Positions 32,044 to 43,800 of a stretch of DNA of 60,000 bases are shown in pieces. A program made the translations under genes and the position numbers. Source of the DNA: Membranipora membranacea (lineage: Eukaryota; Bryozoa; Gymnolaemata; Cheilostomatida; Membraniporidae); NCBI GenBank assembly GCA_914767715.1, contig OU612067.1, forward strand, positions 5,706,001 through 5,766,000, read 5' to 3'. The notes under the pieces are model-generated. The model was not told where the DNA came from. It was given only the letters and a program-made list of their open reading frames with translations, and searched no databases. Position 1 is the stretch's first letter. Every line of letters starts with the position of its first letter.

Positions 32044-32657
32044 TAGTCTCTTAACTTTTGAATTTCATGGAATTCATGCTATGACAGTTACAGTATAATC
32101 TTTAAAAACTTGGACATCTTTAATTTTAGTATAACACATACCTACTAATGCCTAGTTTGGCCGTGACTGATAGTGACTTAGTAATCCAAATTACTGAAGT
32201 GTCTGTGAAAGTTAGTTTACTAAACCAAATAAACAACAACAGGAACAAGTCGTCAGAGTCAAGGATGAATAGATAATCATAAAATATAGGCCCCTTTATT
32301 GTTCTCTAATCTTAGTTTAGTTTTTGAAAACAAACTTTATATATACATACAGTGTGGCTTTATGAGATAAATGAGGATAAGATAGACGGAATGATACAAA
32401 TTAAACAGCTGTACTACTCACCAGTGGTAGATGGGGTTCTGATAGCACTAATCTAGTAGTCATATACTTCTTCAAACATGAACAACAGTTGAGTACAACC
32501 AAGGAGTTGGTACAACATTGGAATAAAATTATCTCTGATGATGGACATTGCCTGATTACCACTCGAGTGTCAGTGAAGGGGGCTCAAGAATAGCCCCAAT
32601 ACTATCAATGTAGCCTCACAACAATGACCTTTGTTTGTCCTTAACAATCGAATCACT

Positions 32658-32955
32658 ATGAAAATGACCCAGAATGAAAATGACCTGAGATGAAAATGAC
32701 CTAGAATGAAAATGACCTGCATAATGAAAATGACCCGAGGTCAGGGTCATCTTAAGCTGTCCGACTCATTCCGATATTGGCAGGTCACAAAAAGTCTATA
32801 ACCGGAAATGAAAATGACCCGACCAATCAGACACCCATATGAAAATGACCCAACCAATCACAACCATATATAAAAATGACCCAACCAATCCCTGAAGGTG
32901 TTACAACATAATATTTAACGTTTGTCATAGTTAAAGGTAAAGTATGGAATATATA
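32658..32955 (+). repeat. ATGAAAATGACC repeat, left (direct) copy
   Basis: At least eight spaced copies of ATGAAAATGACC(C/T) occur, several followed by (A/G)ACCAATC. It ends at CATAGTTAAAGGTAAAGT. The reverse complement of 35158-35412 carries the same order of blocks, including TCTATAACCGGAAATG, so the two are inverted copies about 2.2 kb apart. Confidence 0.85.
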
Positions 32956-33391
32956 CATAGCTATGGTAGCAATGAACTAAACCTTTAGTTCATTGATGGT
33001 AGGCTATCTGAGGTGGGGATATGGACCCCCCACTCCTGCCTGCCTACCAGTTCACCAATTCAAGAATTGTCATTTTTCTGTCAGAAGATTCAAAATATGT
33101 GGTGACACCTATTTGACAGGTGACACTACTATTGACAGCCAGAGAGTTTTTTTAGCAGAGATCACATCATTTTTCTTGTTGTAATTTAATCATAGGTTAA
33201 ATCAAAATGAACTCAACCATGGCCCTTGCATATGTATGTGTATAATTAATAAATTAATATGTATTGTGTGTCTGGAATACCTTCCCATGCACAACAACAT
33301 TTTCATGTACCAATCCAATCTTATCGCCTGTTGATTGTTAAAATAACCAAACCAAAACAAGTTGATTCTGTGTTGATAAATCAAGTGGAGG

Positions 33392-33580
33392 CCAGCTGTG
33401 GACGCCATCACCGGGCTTAGGGAAGTTGGTGTCTCCACATCTAGTCTGATCACATTCTATAGATCAAGGATTCTGTCAGTGAACTCATATGCGGCTCCAA
33501 GTTGGTTTCCATACTTGTCAAAAGGGGACAAGGACAGACTTGAAGGGCTTGAGAAATTATGCCTTAAGTGTTGTCCGTAA
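33392..33580 (+). mobile_element. LINE fragment (RT C-terminal region)
   Basis: Open frame with [39 protein letters not shown] and KGDKDRLEGLEKLCLK. This is the post-RT region typical of non-LTR elements (Y-x-R-S-I/L-L-x-Y-A-x-P-x-W). It lies between the two inverted repeats and opposite in strand to the 30.7-kb LINE. It is too short to classify. Confidence 0.75.
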
Positions 33581-34712
33581 ATCTTGCCATATATGTAGAA
33601 TGACATGATGAGCGGCTTGCGGCATTGAATTTGACAGAACATTTGATGCCCCAACTATTGTATGTGTATTTTGAACCATCTATCATTGCAAAAACCATCA
33701 TATTAGGCTTATGAGTTGTTGTGTCTCATAAGAAACTGATAAAGCTGTTCTTTCTCTTCTCAGTCCTACACTTTTCAGCTCTATTAATCATAGGTCTGCA
33801 AGAGGATGTTCTACAAGTGTTGAATCTTATACGACTAAAAAATCGATGGCTCGGATTGTTGCTAATCTTTTAAAAATAATTTTGTGATATAGAAAATAAA
33901 AATTCATTGACAGTAGTCAAGTTTAGAAGTGATAACCGTTCTTCATAACATTCAATATCAGTATAAATATTCTTAGTGGCTGTCTTTTGGCAGTGTTCGA
34001 GAATAAACTATGTCCATAATGTAGCAGAGCACACCAGCCATCCATTTCACCATTACCTACATTCAAACCCTGTCACATCACAAAACCCCGGCCCTCCCTT
34101 AATTCAACACAGCTCTTTGCGGAAAAAGCCTTTTTTATATATACACCTAACTACATCAATACCTTTTTTCTTATTGTTTCTTTTTTTGTTGTTGTTTACA
34201 AATACAATGGTCATATTTGCGCCTTGAATTGATCGGTGTTAAATATCATATATCAAAATTTCAAACTAAAAAAACCAAGAAGCATAGAAAAAGAAATCAT
34301 AATCAAATAATAAATTACATAGCGCAAAATACTATTGCTGTTCGAAGCGCTTCTATAGTCCTCATTATATGTTGTGCAGTAGCGTCCGGATTGACAATCT
34401 ATCACAAATTCATTTGTAAAGTGACATTTGTCATGTATATATCTGAGAGAGAGGGTCTTACGTTGATTAGTCATCAGAGTGTTAATCGTAGAGAGGTGAG
34501 AACAATGCTCGATATCTGCTATAACATCACATTTAGTCAGTAAATGACCTTTGTGGTTGCCAATGTTTGATGACTTAATTGGAGTAATCATTTGCTTGTT
34601 CGAGGACAAAAGTGACAAATGCACACAACATGACACCATGTGCAAAATGTAACAAAACTCTGTACAAAATGTGACAACGTGCAAAACCCAACAACAATAC
34701 AAAATTCCTTTA

Positions 34713-34823
34713 CTATTTATCGCTTTCTGTTCCCATCATCGCTAGAAAATTGGAGTATGTGACGAGCCACATGACTGTCAAAGATATTACAGCAATCGGA
34801 TAGCCTTGCTCCAGTAATTTCAC
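34713..34823 (-). CDS. Candidate terminal exon with one membrane segment
   Basis: Acceptor TTATTGCAG, then 36 codons and TAG. The peptide starts VKLLEQGYPIAVISLTVMW and contains a hydrophobic helix (IAVISLTVMWLVTY), ending FLAMMGTESDK. No family is recognised. It sits between the inverted ATGAAAATGACC repeats, so it may belong to a transposed or captured gene piece. No partner exon was found. Confidence 0.3.
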   Translation of the reverse strand: MKLLEQGYPIAVISLTVMWLVTYSNFLAMMGTESDK

Positions 34824-35157
34824 CTGCAATAACACGCAAAAAATATATATGCCACTCAATGCTAATGTTGAAGTTAATATGATTAGAGAATTGTGAATAG
34901 TCATCAAAAAGTTAGGAATTCAGATTTTGTTTTGACTTTTGAGCTGCTGAAAGTATCTTAAGATAAGTTAAGTATATTTTATCATAAAAATGATACTGTA
35001 TGTCCACCATAAAATCAATGAAGAGGTTCATTGATCAAGAGTCAACATAATAGCAGCTGTTACCAAAGTGAAACTGATACATGTGTGTAACTAGCCTAGG
35101 CTAACTCTCTTGTGTAGGGGGTTTGTAACCCCACCCCAAACAGCCTCCCAAGGCTGT

Positions 35158-35412
35158 GTAAATATTCCTCACTTTACCTTTAACTATGAATACCTTCAAG
35201 GATTGTTTTCATATATGGGTGTGATTGGTTGGATCATTTCATGTAGGTGTCTGATTGGTTGGGTCATTTTCATGTAGGTGTCTTATTGGTTGGGTCATTT
35301 TCATTTCCGGTTATAGACTGATTTAATCTCCTTGCACCATTTTATATATATGTCAAGGTCAACATAAGGTTGTTTTCATACTCAGGTCATTTTCATTCTG
35401 GGTCATTTTCAA
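35158..35412 (-). repeat. ATGAAAATGACC repeat, right (inverted) copy
   Basis: Reverse complement of the left copy, with GGTCATTTTCAT repeats and GATTGGTTGGGTCATTTTCA units (CCAAT boxes in inverse). Homology stops on both sides near 35158 and 35412. No target duplication was found, so it is not certain that the two copies are the ends of one element. Confidence 0.85.
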
Positions 35413-36390
35413 TGTTTTCCTAACAATCACTACGAACAGGAGTTGTCATTTCTTTGTGTGACAGAACACAACTCTCACCATATTAACCAGTCTTTCTTGT
35501 GGATAAACAGTTGGTTGAGCCTGAGGCGATTGGCCACTCGCCCTGGTTAAGCCCTTTTTTATCCTACTTATATTGATGAAGTAAGTTTGGTCCACTCTTT
35601 CATTCCGGTGCAAGTAAGCATGCAGGTATTGAAGGTTGTCGGTTCCAATCCAGCTGGAGTGCAGTCCACTGAAGGTGTGCTCTAACCTGTTAACAAACTA
35701 CGACCTTTGATAACATAAATTATCTTTCTGAGATCATCACAGGGTTTCCCCGAGCATCACAAGTTAAATTATCCCGATACTGACCATCAAACACCTTTAT
35801 TATACCCAGTAATTGTGAGAGTGAAACATCTATAGTAAATCATAGTTTGTTGATAAGCTTAGCCCACCCACCCACAAATAAACTGATATTTGATATGAAA
35901 CTGCCTTTATATCAATCAGTTACCAAAGGCAACTACCCAACAACAGATCTCTATTTAGTAGATCTGATATGACCCTCCCCTTCTTTTCAAAAAGCACCAT
36001 GAGGAACTAAAGCTCGTCAACCAATACACATGTCATATACTTGGTGGACAGTAAGCATGATTTGATATATATACACCATTATATTTTATATTGTATAATA
36101 TGAAAATTTTCCTTTGCATAAGTGCCAACTTAATTCATCTGTCAAAATAAGATTCTTATAGTCAAAAGCCAACAGATATAGTGAATGTTAATATAGCATG
36201 ACACTATCAGCACAAATGTGAATCTAGCTCTGACTTTCCTATGTGACTGGCCTTTTATTAAAAATGATTCATTAGGCTGAAAAAACAGCAAACGATATTT
36301 ATGGTATTTGACCTGGTGAATAAAATTTTATCTATTTTCATAATATGTAATTTTCTCAACTTATACACCGTTTTTAGATGATATGCACAG
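35413..36390. other. No gene seen
   Basis: AT-rich sequence between the inverted repeat and the receptor tail exon. A B-box-like GGTTCCAATCC occurs near 35640 without a matching A-box, so no tRNA is called. The receptor's 3' UTR probably lies at the right edge. Confidence 0.4.
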
Positions 36391-37730
36391 TCATTCGATA
36401 TTAATTTCACTTCCTGTTTTGACCCTTCCACCATTTCCAGCATGATCTCCTTCCATGTCCCCTTCTGACTGTCTGACGTGTTCAACAGCAGTCAACTTTG
36501 AGACATTGACATATCCATTAGCTTCATCTGCCCTCATATTTGTTTCCTGTCGTTCTGTGTCTTCAGTAAAACTGTGTCTGTACTTTGATTTGGTGCTGGT
36601 GGCGCTGAAGGCTCCAGTGCATTATAGATATGGTCAGATGCGTTATCAGCTAGATGATATACATTGTCAGGTTCCCCTGCATCCTCATATCCATCACATT
36701 GTTCGCTTGTCTTGGCATAAACATGTGTTTCTTCATTAGATGCTCTTGGAACAGTATAACCATCCTCTGAAGCTCTTTCTCTGCCCAGTTCTTGGTCCAC
36801 GTAGCAGTAGTTGTGGTCTTGTGAGTTATCTTCTCTATGTCCACTTTGGCCACTGACTACCAACAAATCAGATTTTAAATGAGCGGCACCATAAAGTGAG
36901 AGTGGCAAAAACCAAAATATTAGTTTGATGAGTCAGAGCCAGTCGATATCGATTTCTTAGTTTGGGAGAGATTGCTGCTGACATAGAATTGGAGGATATA
37001 AGAGGTTGAATTGGTAATATTCATGTTTCCTCTAAATATTAGAATATTATAATGATCAGAGTTTTTGAACCAGGAAGTATCTTAAATATGGGTTGGTGGG
37101 TCTACAAACCTGCAGCGGTGATGGCATAAGCAGCCTTGTGAGCAACGCTCTCTTCTCCATACTCAGGCCTTCCAAATCTTGAGTTTCAACTGTAACAAAT
37201 CAATGATCAAACAGTGTGATGACTTTTGTGCAATTATGTATGCTCCGAACTTTTTTAAGGAGCCAACCAGAGTTTTGGTTTTATAGTTTCAAATTCAATT
37301 AATTATTATGTTTAGGGTTTTTTTCTCGAAGATGTTGCCGCAGCAGTGGCCATTACATTCAACTTATGAATCTGAATCATGATGGCATAAGAAAATTCAA
37401 TTGAATAACTTCGATCTCAGCTCTCAATCTTTTTTTTTATTCTGATCGCTAATTCTTACCTTAGTTTGTATGCTCTGATGAGAAGTAAAGAGAAAACAAT
37501 TATCACTATAACCAGAAGTAATCCCAGAACGAGGCTTATCACTGTCAGACTTTTTAAGGTTGATTTATCAGTCAACGCTTCTTTATTTTCCGTCACAAAG
37601 CTTTCTCCAATACTGAGTTCGGCTACTGTGTTAAAAGAAATCAGTGATTCTGTAGCTACAGTAGAACTGCTTGAAGTTCCAAGGGAGGTTTCGGCAGGCT
37701 TTGTTTCTGCCAATGTTGTCGGACAGGTCC
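36391..37730 (-). CDS. Single-pass receptor with multi-tyrosine tail, 3' exons
   Basis: Three minus-strand exons with matching phases. 37730-37460 encodes a Ser/Thr-rich stalk starting GTCPTTLAETKPAETS, then the membrane helix VISLVLGLLLVIVIIVFSLL and IRAYKLR. 37177-37110 reads RFGRPEYGEESVAHKAAYA. 36856 onward carries YCYVDQEL, EDGYTVPR, THVYAKTSE, DGYEDAGEPDNVYHL and HIYNALE. This is a dense row of candidate phosphotyrosine (SH2-binding) sites in an acidic, disordered tail. The frame stops at 36534, but a shifted frame from about 36600 continues to TGA at 36391 with RADEANGYVNVSKLTAVEHV, a further tyrosine motif. A one-base indel, or an error, has therefore probably cut the tail. Extracellular domain exons were not found upstream. 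The role is inferred: kinase-coupled surface signalling. Confidence 0.75.
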
Positions 37731-38163
37731 CTGCGGATAAAAATGCAATTTCTGATTCTGTATTGATTTGAATGATATTCCTATTGCGGTTACTTTTTAG
37801 CTTTCCCTCAAGAAAAGCAAGAGAAACAGGGAATGGGTAATTCTCACATCGGAAGTTCATTCTAATTTTTGAATCAGCCACTTAGGTATCTGGCAGTGTT
37901 GTATTGAGCCAGCAAAAATGAAAATGAGCCGAGCCACTGAAATTTTCCAAAATTCGGGTACGAGTCGGGTCGAGTCGAAAAGAGCTTGTGAAATGGATTT
38001 ACGTTACGGCTTCATAAGTCGATGTCCTACTCCTACACTGTCTTCAGTATCACAATTTAAAAGAATGATGGATATTCATCCACTAATCACTAGTGCAATT
38101 AGCTAATAGTACATGTTAAGTTTGATTCAGTTTGTAATATATCATCTAGACATAATGAACTAT

Positions 38164-38214
38164 GTTGAGACCATAGACTTAATATACTAGTATATTAAGT
38201 CTATGGTTGAGACC
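38164..38214. repeat. 38-bp perfect palindrome between 9-bp direct repeats
   Basis: Positions 38170-38207 are a perfect palindrome centred on TATACTAGTATA. GTTGAGACC occurs at 38164-38172 and again at 38206-38214, overlapping its two ends. It is nested inside the hAT-like MITE. Confidence 0.95.
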
Positions 38215-38380
38215 AAGTTTCATCAAATTCTGTCAAGTATTTATCGAATTATAGATGTCTGAAGAAAGCTTTATGTAGTGTTGTAAGCCGTTCATAATAA
38301 TCACAGCAAAAGCATGACTAATAGCTATAATTGTTTTATCATCTTATAGTCTCTATTTCCCCGAAATCAGCACCTAAAAT

Positions 38381-38445
38381 CCATAGCATAGTGGTTATGA
38401 TTTTGGACTATAGTGCACTAGGTCTCAGGTTCGAGTCCAGGTGCA
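38381..38445 (+). ncRNA. tRNA-like pol III promoter inside the hAT MITE
   Basis: An A-box-like TAGCATAGTGGTTATG (38384) and a B-box GGTTCGAGTCC (38428-38438) are about 33 bases apart, as in a tRNA. The short arms do not close into a clean cloverleaf, so this is a tRNA-derived segment rather than a tRNA gene. Confidence 0.6.
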
Positions 38446-39172
38446 CGCAGTGTTTTGCCCATCACTCTAGTAGTTGAAACCCATAAGGATGTAGACCTAT
38501 GACCCGACTTGACCCTAACATGACCCGACCACAGAAACCCGAAACCCGACCCGTTGACTCGACCCTGAATACAACACTACTATCTGGAATGACTGACAAC
38601 ATGGCTGTGATCACCATCAATATTAGCATCCCTCATTTTACCATCCCCTAAGGGCATCCAGAGCAACTGAAAAGAATACGTAAAATAAAACGATGCATGT
38701 AGTATAGACTTAGATAGGGAACACTGTTAGACATGGAGTCTCATTGTCTACTCTTAAACTCAGACTACTAATCCAGTTAGGGATGTATCATCTTAGATAA
38801 TCCCCAACACAAATTGACTCCACAGCAAAGTATTTGCCAGCAAAACCATCATGTTGTGCTACCTAAGGTACCAATGACCGATAAATAAACATAGAATAAT
38901 ATTAGCCACAGACGCACGACAAGTGATGTACATCGGACTCTAAAGTTTGTATATACTTGCCAACAAACAAGTTATGCATATTTATCTATAGAGCACATTC
39001 TAGTAGGTGTTATTGAGGTTTTGTGGATGACAAACCAAGTGGAGACTGAAAGCTCCAGCTAAAAAAGAAACTTTAACTCCGGCCGTTAAATATCATGCAC
39101 AAGAACTCCAGGGCCAAGCAGTCATGTTGAAAATCTTTTCCAAAGGAAAATCAAATCATGCTCTTTGAGCAT

Positions 39173-39446
39173 CATATGATGCAATAACACTGACCAACCC
39201 AAATTAACAATCCAAACAATATCGCCGTGCAGATATGAGCCACACTCAATATCTTCTACTGGTGTACTGTTACTACAACAGTTTTCTCCCCCCGTAAGAT
39301 ACGAAACCTCATATGATGCAATAACACTGACCAACCCAAATTAACAATCCAAACAATATCGCCGTGCAGATATGAGCCACACTCAATATCTACTACTGGT
39401 GTACTGTTACTACAACAGTTTTCTCCCCCCGTAAGATACGAAACCT
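39173..39446. repeat. Two tandem copies of a 137-bp unit
   Basis: Units 39173-39309 and 39310-39446 begin CATATGATGCAATAACACTG and are nearly identical (I see one change, ttctact to tactact). The near-identity means the duplication is very recent, or that the second copy is an assembly artefact. A minus-strand frame across it (EVSYLTGGENCCSNSTP) is open but unrecognised. Confidence 0.95.
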
Positions 39447-40419
39447 CAGGAAGAATGACTGACGCCAGAGGAATAAATAACCAGTGCCAGACTACTGAAT
39501 GGGTCATGTACCCACTCTTAACCCAAAAGCCCCAACCATGGGATGGTGAGCTGGAAAAATGTCCTACTGTCAGACCCAAGACTCTTATGCTCCTTAGGCA
39601 GTTTAGTGCGATGTCATCCTTGATGTACATTGATGTATGCATTAGTTTACGACCTTCCGAAAGAGTTGGAATTGGTTTACTCAAATCTACTTGAAGTAAC
39701 CTGATGGTAAGATAAAAGGTTTATTGTGAAGACATGGAGGAGGTTTCTTCAAATCAACTGCAAGATTGAAACTAGACCTCTTGCTAAAATATTAATTTTA
39801 AACTCATCAAAAGATTTGGATGAGGCTTACTCAAATTAACTAGACGTTGCCAGATATTTTCCTGATGCTGGGAGTATACATACTGATTAGGGGTGGGTGG
39901 ATATCTTTGGTCTATTATGTGTGAAAAAAAGCTAGTTTGATGAGACCTTTTACTTTTACTTGTAGCATATCTATTAGATTTTGCTCGGACGCAAATATTT
40001 GAACCCGTGTTCAATTGGTTGGTGACCTGTAGGTAGATGGGACAGCTGTACTGGTAAGTGCTATTGATCTATATTTACTGATTATTGCTTTACCTAACAC
40101 TTCTATTAACTCTGCCTTGAAGTCGGACCAGGAAATGAGGAGGCTTCTTTATTAACATTTCTACAAGCATTGCAAATAATAACATGTGGTTTGGGAGCAG
40201 TAATGAAAACTTATATTATAGTATGACCCTTAAAATGGCTTGGGCATAGGCCTAATGACTCAGAGGTTCAAACAGTTAACAGCTTTACACGTTCGATTGA
40301 AAAAGAATTGTGATTTCTACAACACCTTTATGAAGACTTGAGGTTTATTGGTTTACCCAAAAATCGATTTAATTGAGCACTATTTACAAACCTAACACCA
40401 CTTGCAATTTGCCTATAAA
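39447..40419. other. No gene seen
   Basis: AT-rich sequence with short accidental frames only. A few phrases (for example 'gaggcttactcaaattaact' against 'ggtttactcaaatctactt') hint at diverged short repeats. Confidence 0.4.
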
Positions 40420-43400
40420 AACAAGCGACAATAATCATAAATTCAACTTGTAAAGACCCCCACAATGATTTCTACTGCCTGTATGACTAAGTTTATATGT
40501 TTATTCACACTGTGCAAAATCGATTCCTATTCAGAGCTTATTCCATGCAGGGATAATGATTGTATAAATTATAGATGAAGTTATACCTACATTGTACAAT
40601 TACAATTGAATTGAATAAGTTGTCTACTTATACCATACATTGAATAATATAGTTGCATTATTTTGCCAGGAATGTGGTACAGTCATTGTATAAAGTGGAA
40701 TAAACATGATAATTCAGACTTATGCCCAGTGTATAATCATTGAATAGGAACTGATTTTGCACATTGTCAGATACCAGATAGTACATGCTTCACTGAGAAA
40801 AATTTGTGATTCAATTCTAAACCTTTTTGTCGACCTTTACCGACAATCGCTTGTATCCATGATCAATATTTGCGAGCATAAACGTTGCTTCTAAATGTAT
40901 CTGTTGAAATGAGGAAGTTATTACGGAGTTAGCCTAAACAATTGGGTTCTCTATCGAACATTGTTTTCAATTGAAATGGCTCCAGGAGACTGTTATTCCT
41001 ACATAATTTCTCTGACTCCTTATTTGTGGGTCTGCAAACGAAGCTGAAGATAATGTTATCATAGAATTGTACCAGTGTGGGTCCTTTCAAAATTACCAAA
41101 GGAATGCGGGGGGACGTAGAATTTTTTGATCTAGATAATTTGTGCTGGCACCAGTTTTACTCAAGCCTCTCCCTATACTCATACATGTCAGAAAACTTGG
41201 CTACTCACTATATCAAAGAGGCCGAAGAATCTTAACTAAATGTTGGCTGAAATAAGAAGGATGGCTGTTTTGAAAGTACCAAGTCAGGAATGACTCTGGG
41301 TGCCACTGTTAAATATTTTATTAACCTTTGATTTTGAGTGATGATTAACAACACTCTCCTTTTGTTATAATGAAGTTACTTTTGAGTTGCCCTTGTATAT
41401 AATATGTATATATTTGGGTGTTTGCCTTTGATATCTAGCGAGGGTTACCAGAAATAAAACTTGTAACGACCCCCACAGAGATTCCGGTTGCCAAAATGAC
41501 TCAGTTATTTCTTTCTGACAATTACTTACCTTCCTGATCTTTTGAGCAGTATTTACAAAATCAATCGTTGCCTTGTAACTGGAACTGGAACTGGTGAAAT
41601 GAGAGACCTATTACAGAGCTGTTATGACAACATAAAAAATAATAATCCATTGTCGGAAAAAAAATGTCCTCAACAATTGAGTTATGTATCTTTTTAACAA
41701 AATGACTCAGTTCTTTTTTATTCAGATACCAGTAGTAAGTGCTCCTCTTAGTAACCATGATTCAACTTTAAATCCTGTTTGTTGGCTTCTACCGACAATC
41801 GCTTGTATCAATGATCAATATTTAGGAGCATAAATGTTGCCTTGAAACTTTATCTGATATAATGAGGAAGTTATTATTGCACCATTTTTACAAGTGTAAC
41901 AAATAACATCTATTTATTGGAATGTAGAAATAGCCTAAACAATCGAGTTATGTATTGACCATTTCTTCCAATGGCACTAGAAAATCATAGAGTAATGATA
42001 AAATCCTTACTCTGTGATGAAATCTAGCAATAATTTACAAAAATGAAATTCATAAAGCCCCCCACAGAGATTCCTGTTGCCAAAATGACTTAGTTCATTC
42101 TTATTCAGATACCAGATGTGCATACTCCAGTGAGTATATAATTGACATTCAATTCTAAAACTTTTTGTTGACTTTTATTACTGACAATTGCTCATTTCAA
42201 TTATCTGTTGAGCAGTATTCACAATAAAATCATTGCCATGTAACTGGAACAGCTGAAATGAGAAAGTTACTATTGCACTGGTATTACAAGCGTGACAAAT
42301 AATATCAGCCAAAGGTTTTTATTCCTACAAACAAAATCTGGCTCCTTTTTTTGTGGGTCTTTCACAATAACGTTTTCAGATCAAGCTGAAGGCAGCACTT
42401 TTTATTTTTTATGGCCGGATTCCAATTGCATAATCAAAATAATATTATATATTGAGAAAATATTTGTCCGTGTTGAAAATACAATTAGATATAAAAGCGA
42501 CGACAGTTTATTAGTTATTCTTCAACAAGTGAATTTATTACTACATACTTTCTCTGATTCCTTTTGGTGGGTCTTCCATTATAGTGTTTGCAAATAAAGC
42601 TGAAATTGGCATTATCATTGTTTTTGACCAGGTTTTGATGCCATTAATAAATAGATGTTATAGATAATATGATAAAATATTTGTTGTGCTAAAATACATA
42701 CAAATGCGACAGTTTATTAGCCTATTTTTTCAGAACGATCAACAGAATGATTTGCAGTAGTAGCCTTGTACTCTAGCAGTCAAATTGTTTCTGGTCAAGA
42801 GGTTAATATTCAGTGGTTTAGCGGTAGGGTGGATGGGGTAGGTGGGTTTATTCAAAAATGCCAAAGGGGGGCTGCGGGGTCCTTGAGTTATTCGATCTAG
42901 AGAATAGTTGTACTCAAGCCTCCTCTTATAATCATATTTGTCCGAAAACTTGGCTACTCACAACATCAAAGAGGCAGAAGAGATCTCAACTAAATGTGGG
43001 CTGAAATAAGCAGGATGGATGTTTTGCAAGTAACAAATCAGGAGAGACTTCGGGTGCCAGGGTGCATTATTTGATTGAACTTTGATTTTGATCGATGTTT
43101 AACAACACTCTCCTTTTGTTGTATGGAAGTTACTTTTGAGTTGCCCTTCTATATAATATGTATATATTTGGGTGTTTGCCTTTGATATCTAGCAACAATT
43201 ATCAGAAATAAAACTTACAAAAGACCCCCACAGAGATTCCTGTTGCCAAAACAGACTCACTTCTTTTTTATTCAGATACCAGTAGTACGTGCTCCACTGA
43301 GTAATTGTGATTCAACTCTAAATTTTTTATTAGACAACTATTATCGAATATCGCTTAATTCCAGAACCAATATTTTTTAGCATAATCTTAGCCTGGACCT

Positions 43401-43800
43401 GATGAAATGAGGAAGTTATTACGGATCTGTTATTTCAAGTGTAACAATTAACATCTAATTATTGGAACGTAAAAATAGCCTAAACAATCAAGATGTATCG
43501 ACTAGATAGATAGATAAATAAACTCTAAACCTTTTTGTAGGCTATAATTACGGACAATCCCTAGTTCCCATGATCAATATTCACAGGCATGATCTTTGCC
43601 TTACAACTGTATCTGTTAAAATGAGGAAGTTATCACATACCTATTTGAACAAGTGTAACAAATAATATCTTAATGTTGGAAAGAAAAATAGCTTAAACAA
43701 ATAATCAGTTTTCTATTGACTATTAATTTTGATGAAATTTTTTTAAATAGATCATGTCAAGAATGTCGATAATTTTTATTACAAAGTTTCAGAGTCATCA
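40420..43800. repeat. Degenerate long-period tandem array
   Basis: A recurring block order is seen: 'gacccccacagagattcc', 'ttgccaaaatgactcagtt', 'cttattcagataccag', 'gattcaa.tctaaa.cttttt', 'cgacaatcgctt.tatc.atgatcaatat', 'gaaatgaggaagttatta' and 'acaaataacatct'. Copies or part-copies begin near 40440, 40800, 41460, 41755, 42055, 42145, 43210, 43306 and 43518. In addition, about 400 bp at 41100-41480 recur at 42840-43225 (for example 'aacaacactctccttttgtt' and 'gggtgtttgcctttgatatc'), giving a higher-order period of about 1.74 kb. No coding frame follows the repeats. Confidence 0.85.

Larger units (their letters stand above)
37894..38579. mobile_element. hAT-like MITE, 686 bp
   Basis: Ends CAGTGTTGTATTGAG and (complement of the right end) TAGTGTTGTATTCAG match at 13 of 15. 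Flanking octamers GTATCTGG (37886-37893) and CTATCTGG (38580-38587) form an 8-bp target duplication with one change. CAGTGTTG-type ends and 8-bp duplications are hallmarks of hAT elements. Subterminal CGGGTCGAGTCG on the left is mirrored by CGACCCG/GACTCGACCC on the right. No transposase frame. It lies just upstream of the receptor's stalk exon. Confidence 0.88.

Noticed and set aside
34253-34702. 149-codon minus-strand ORF
   Set aside because: Cys/Tyr/Ile-rich, no recognisable domain, opposite another long frame in AT-rich DNA; likely chance.
35640-35650. B-box-like GGTTCCAATCC as a tRNA/SINE
   Set aside because: No A-box at the right distance and no stem pairing.
40420-43800. CRISPR-like array
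   Set aside because: Repeats are long, degenerate and unevenly spaced in an intron-bearing animal genome; no array structure.
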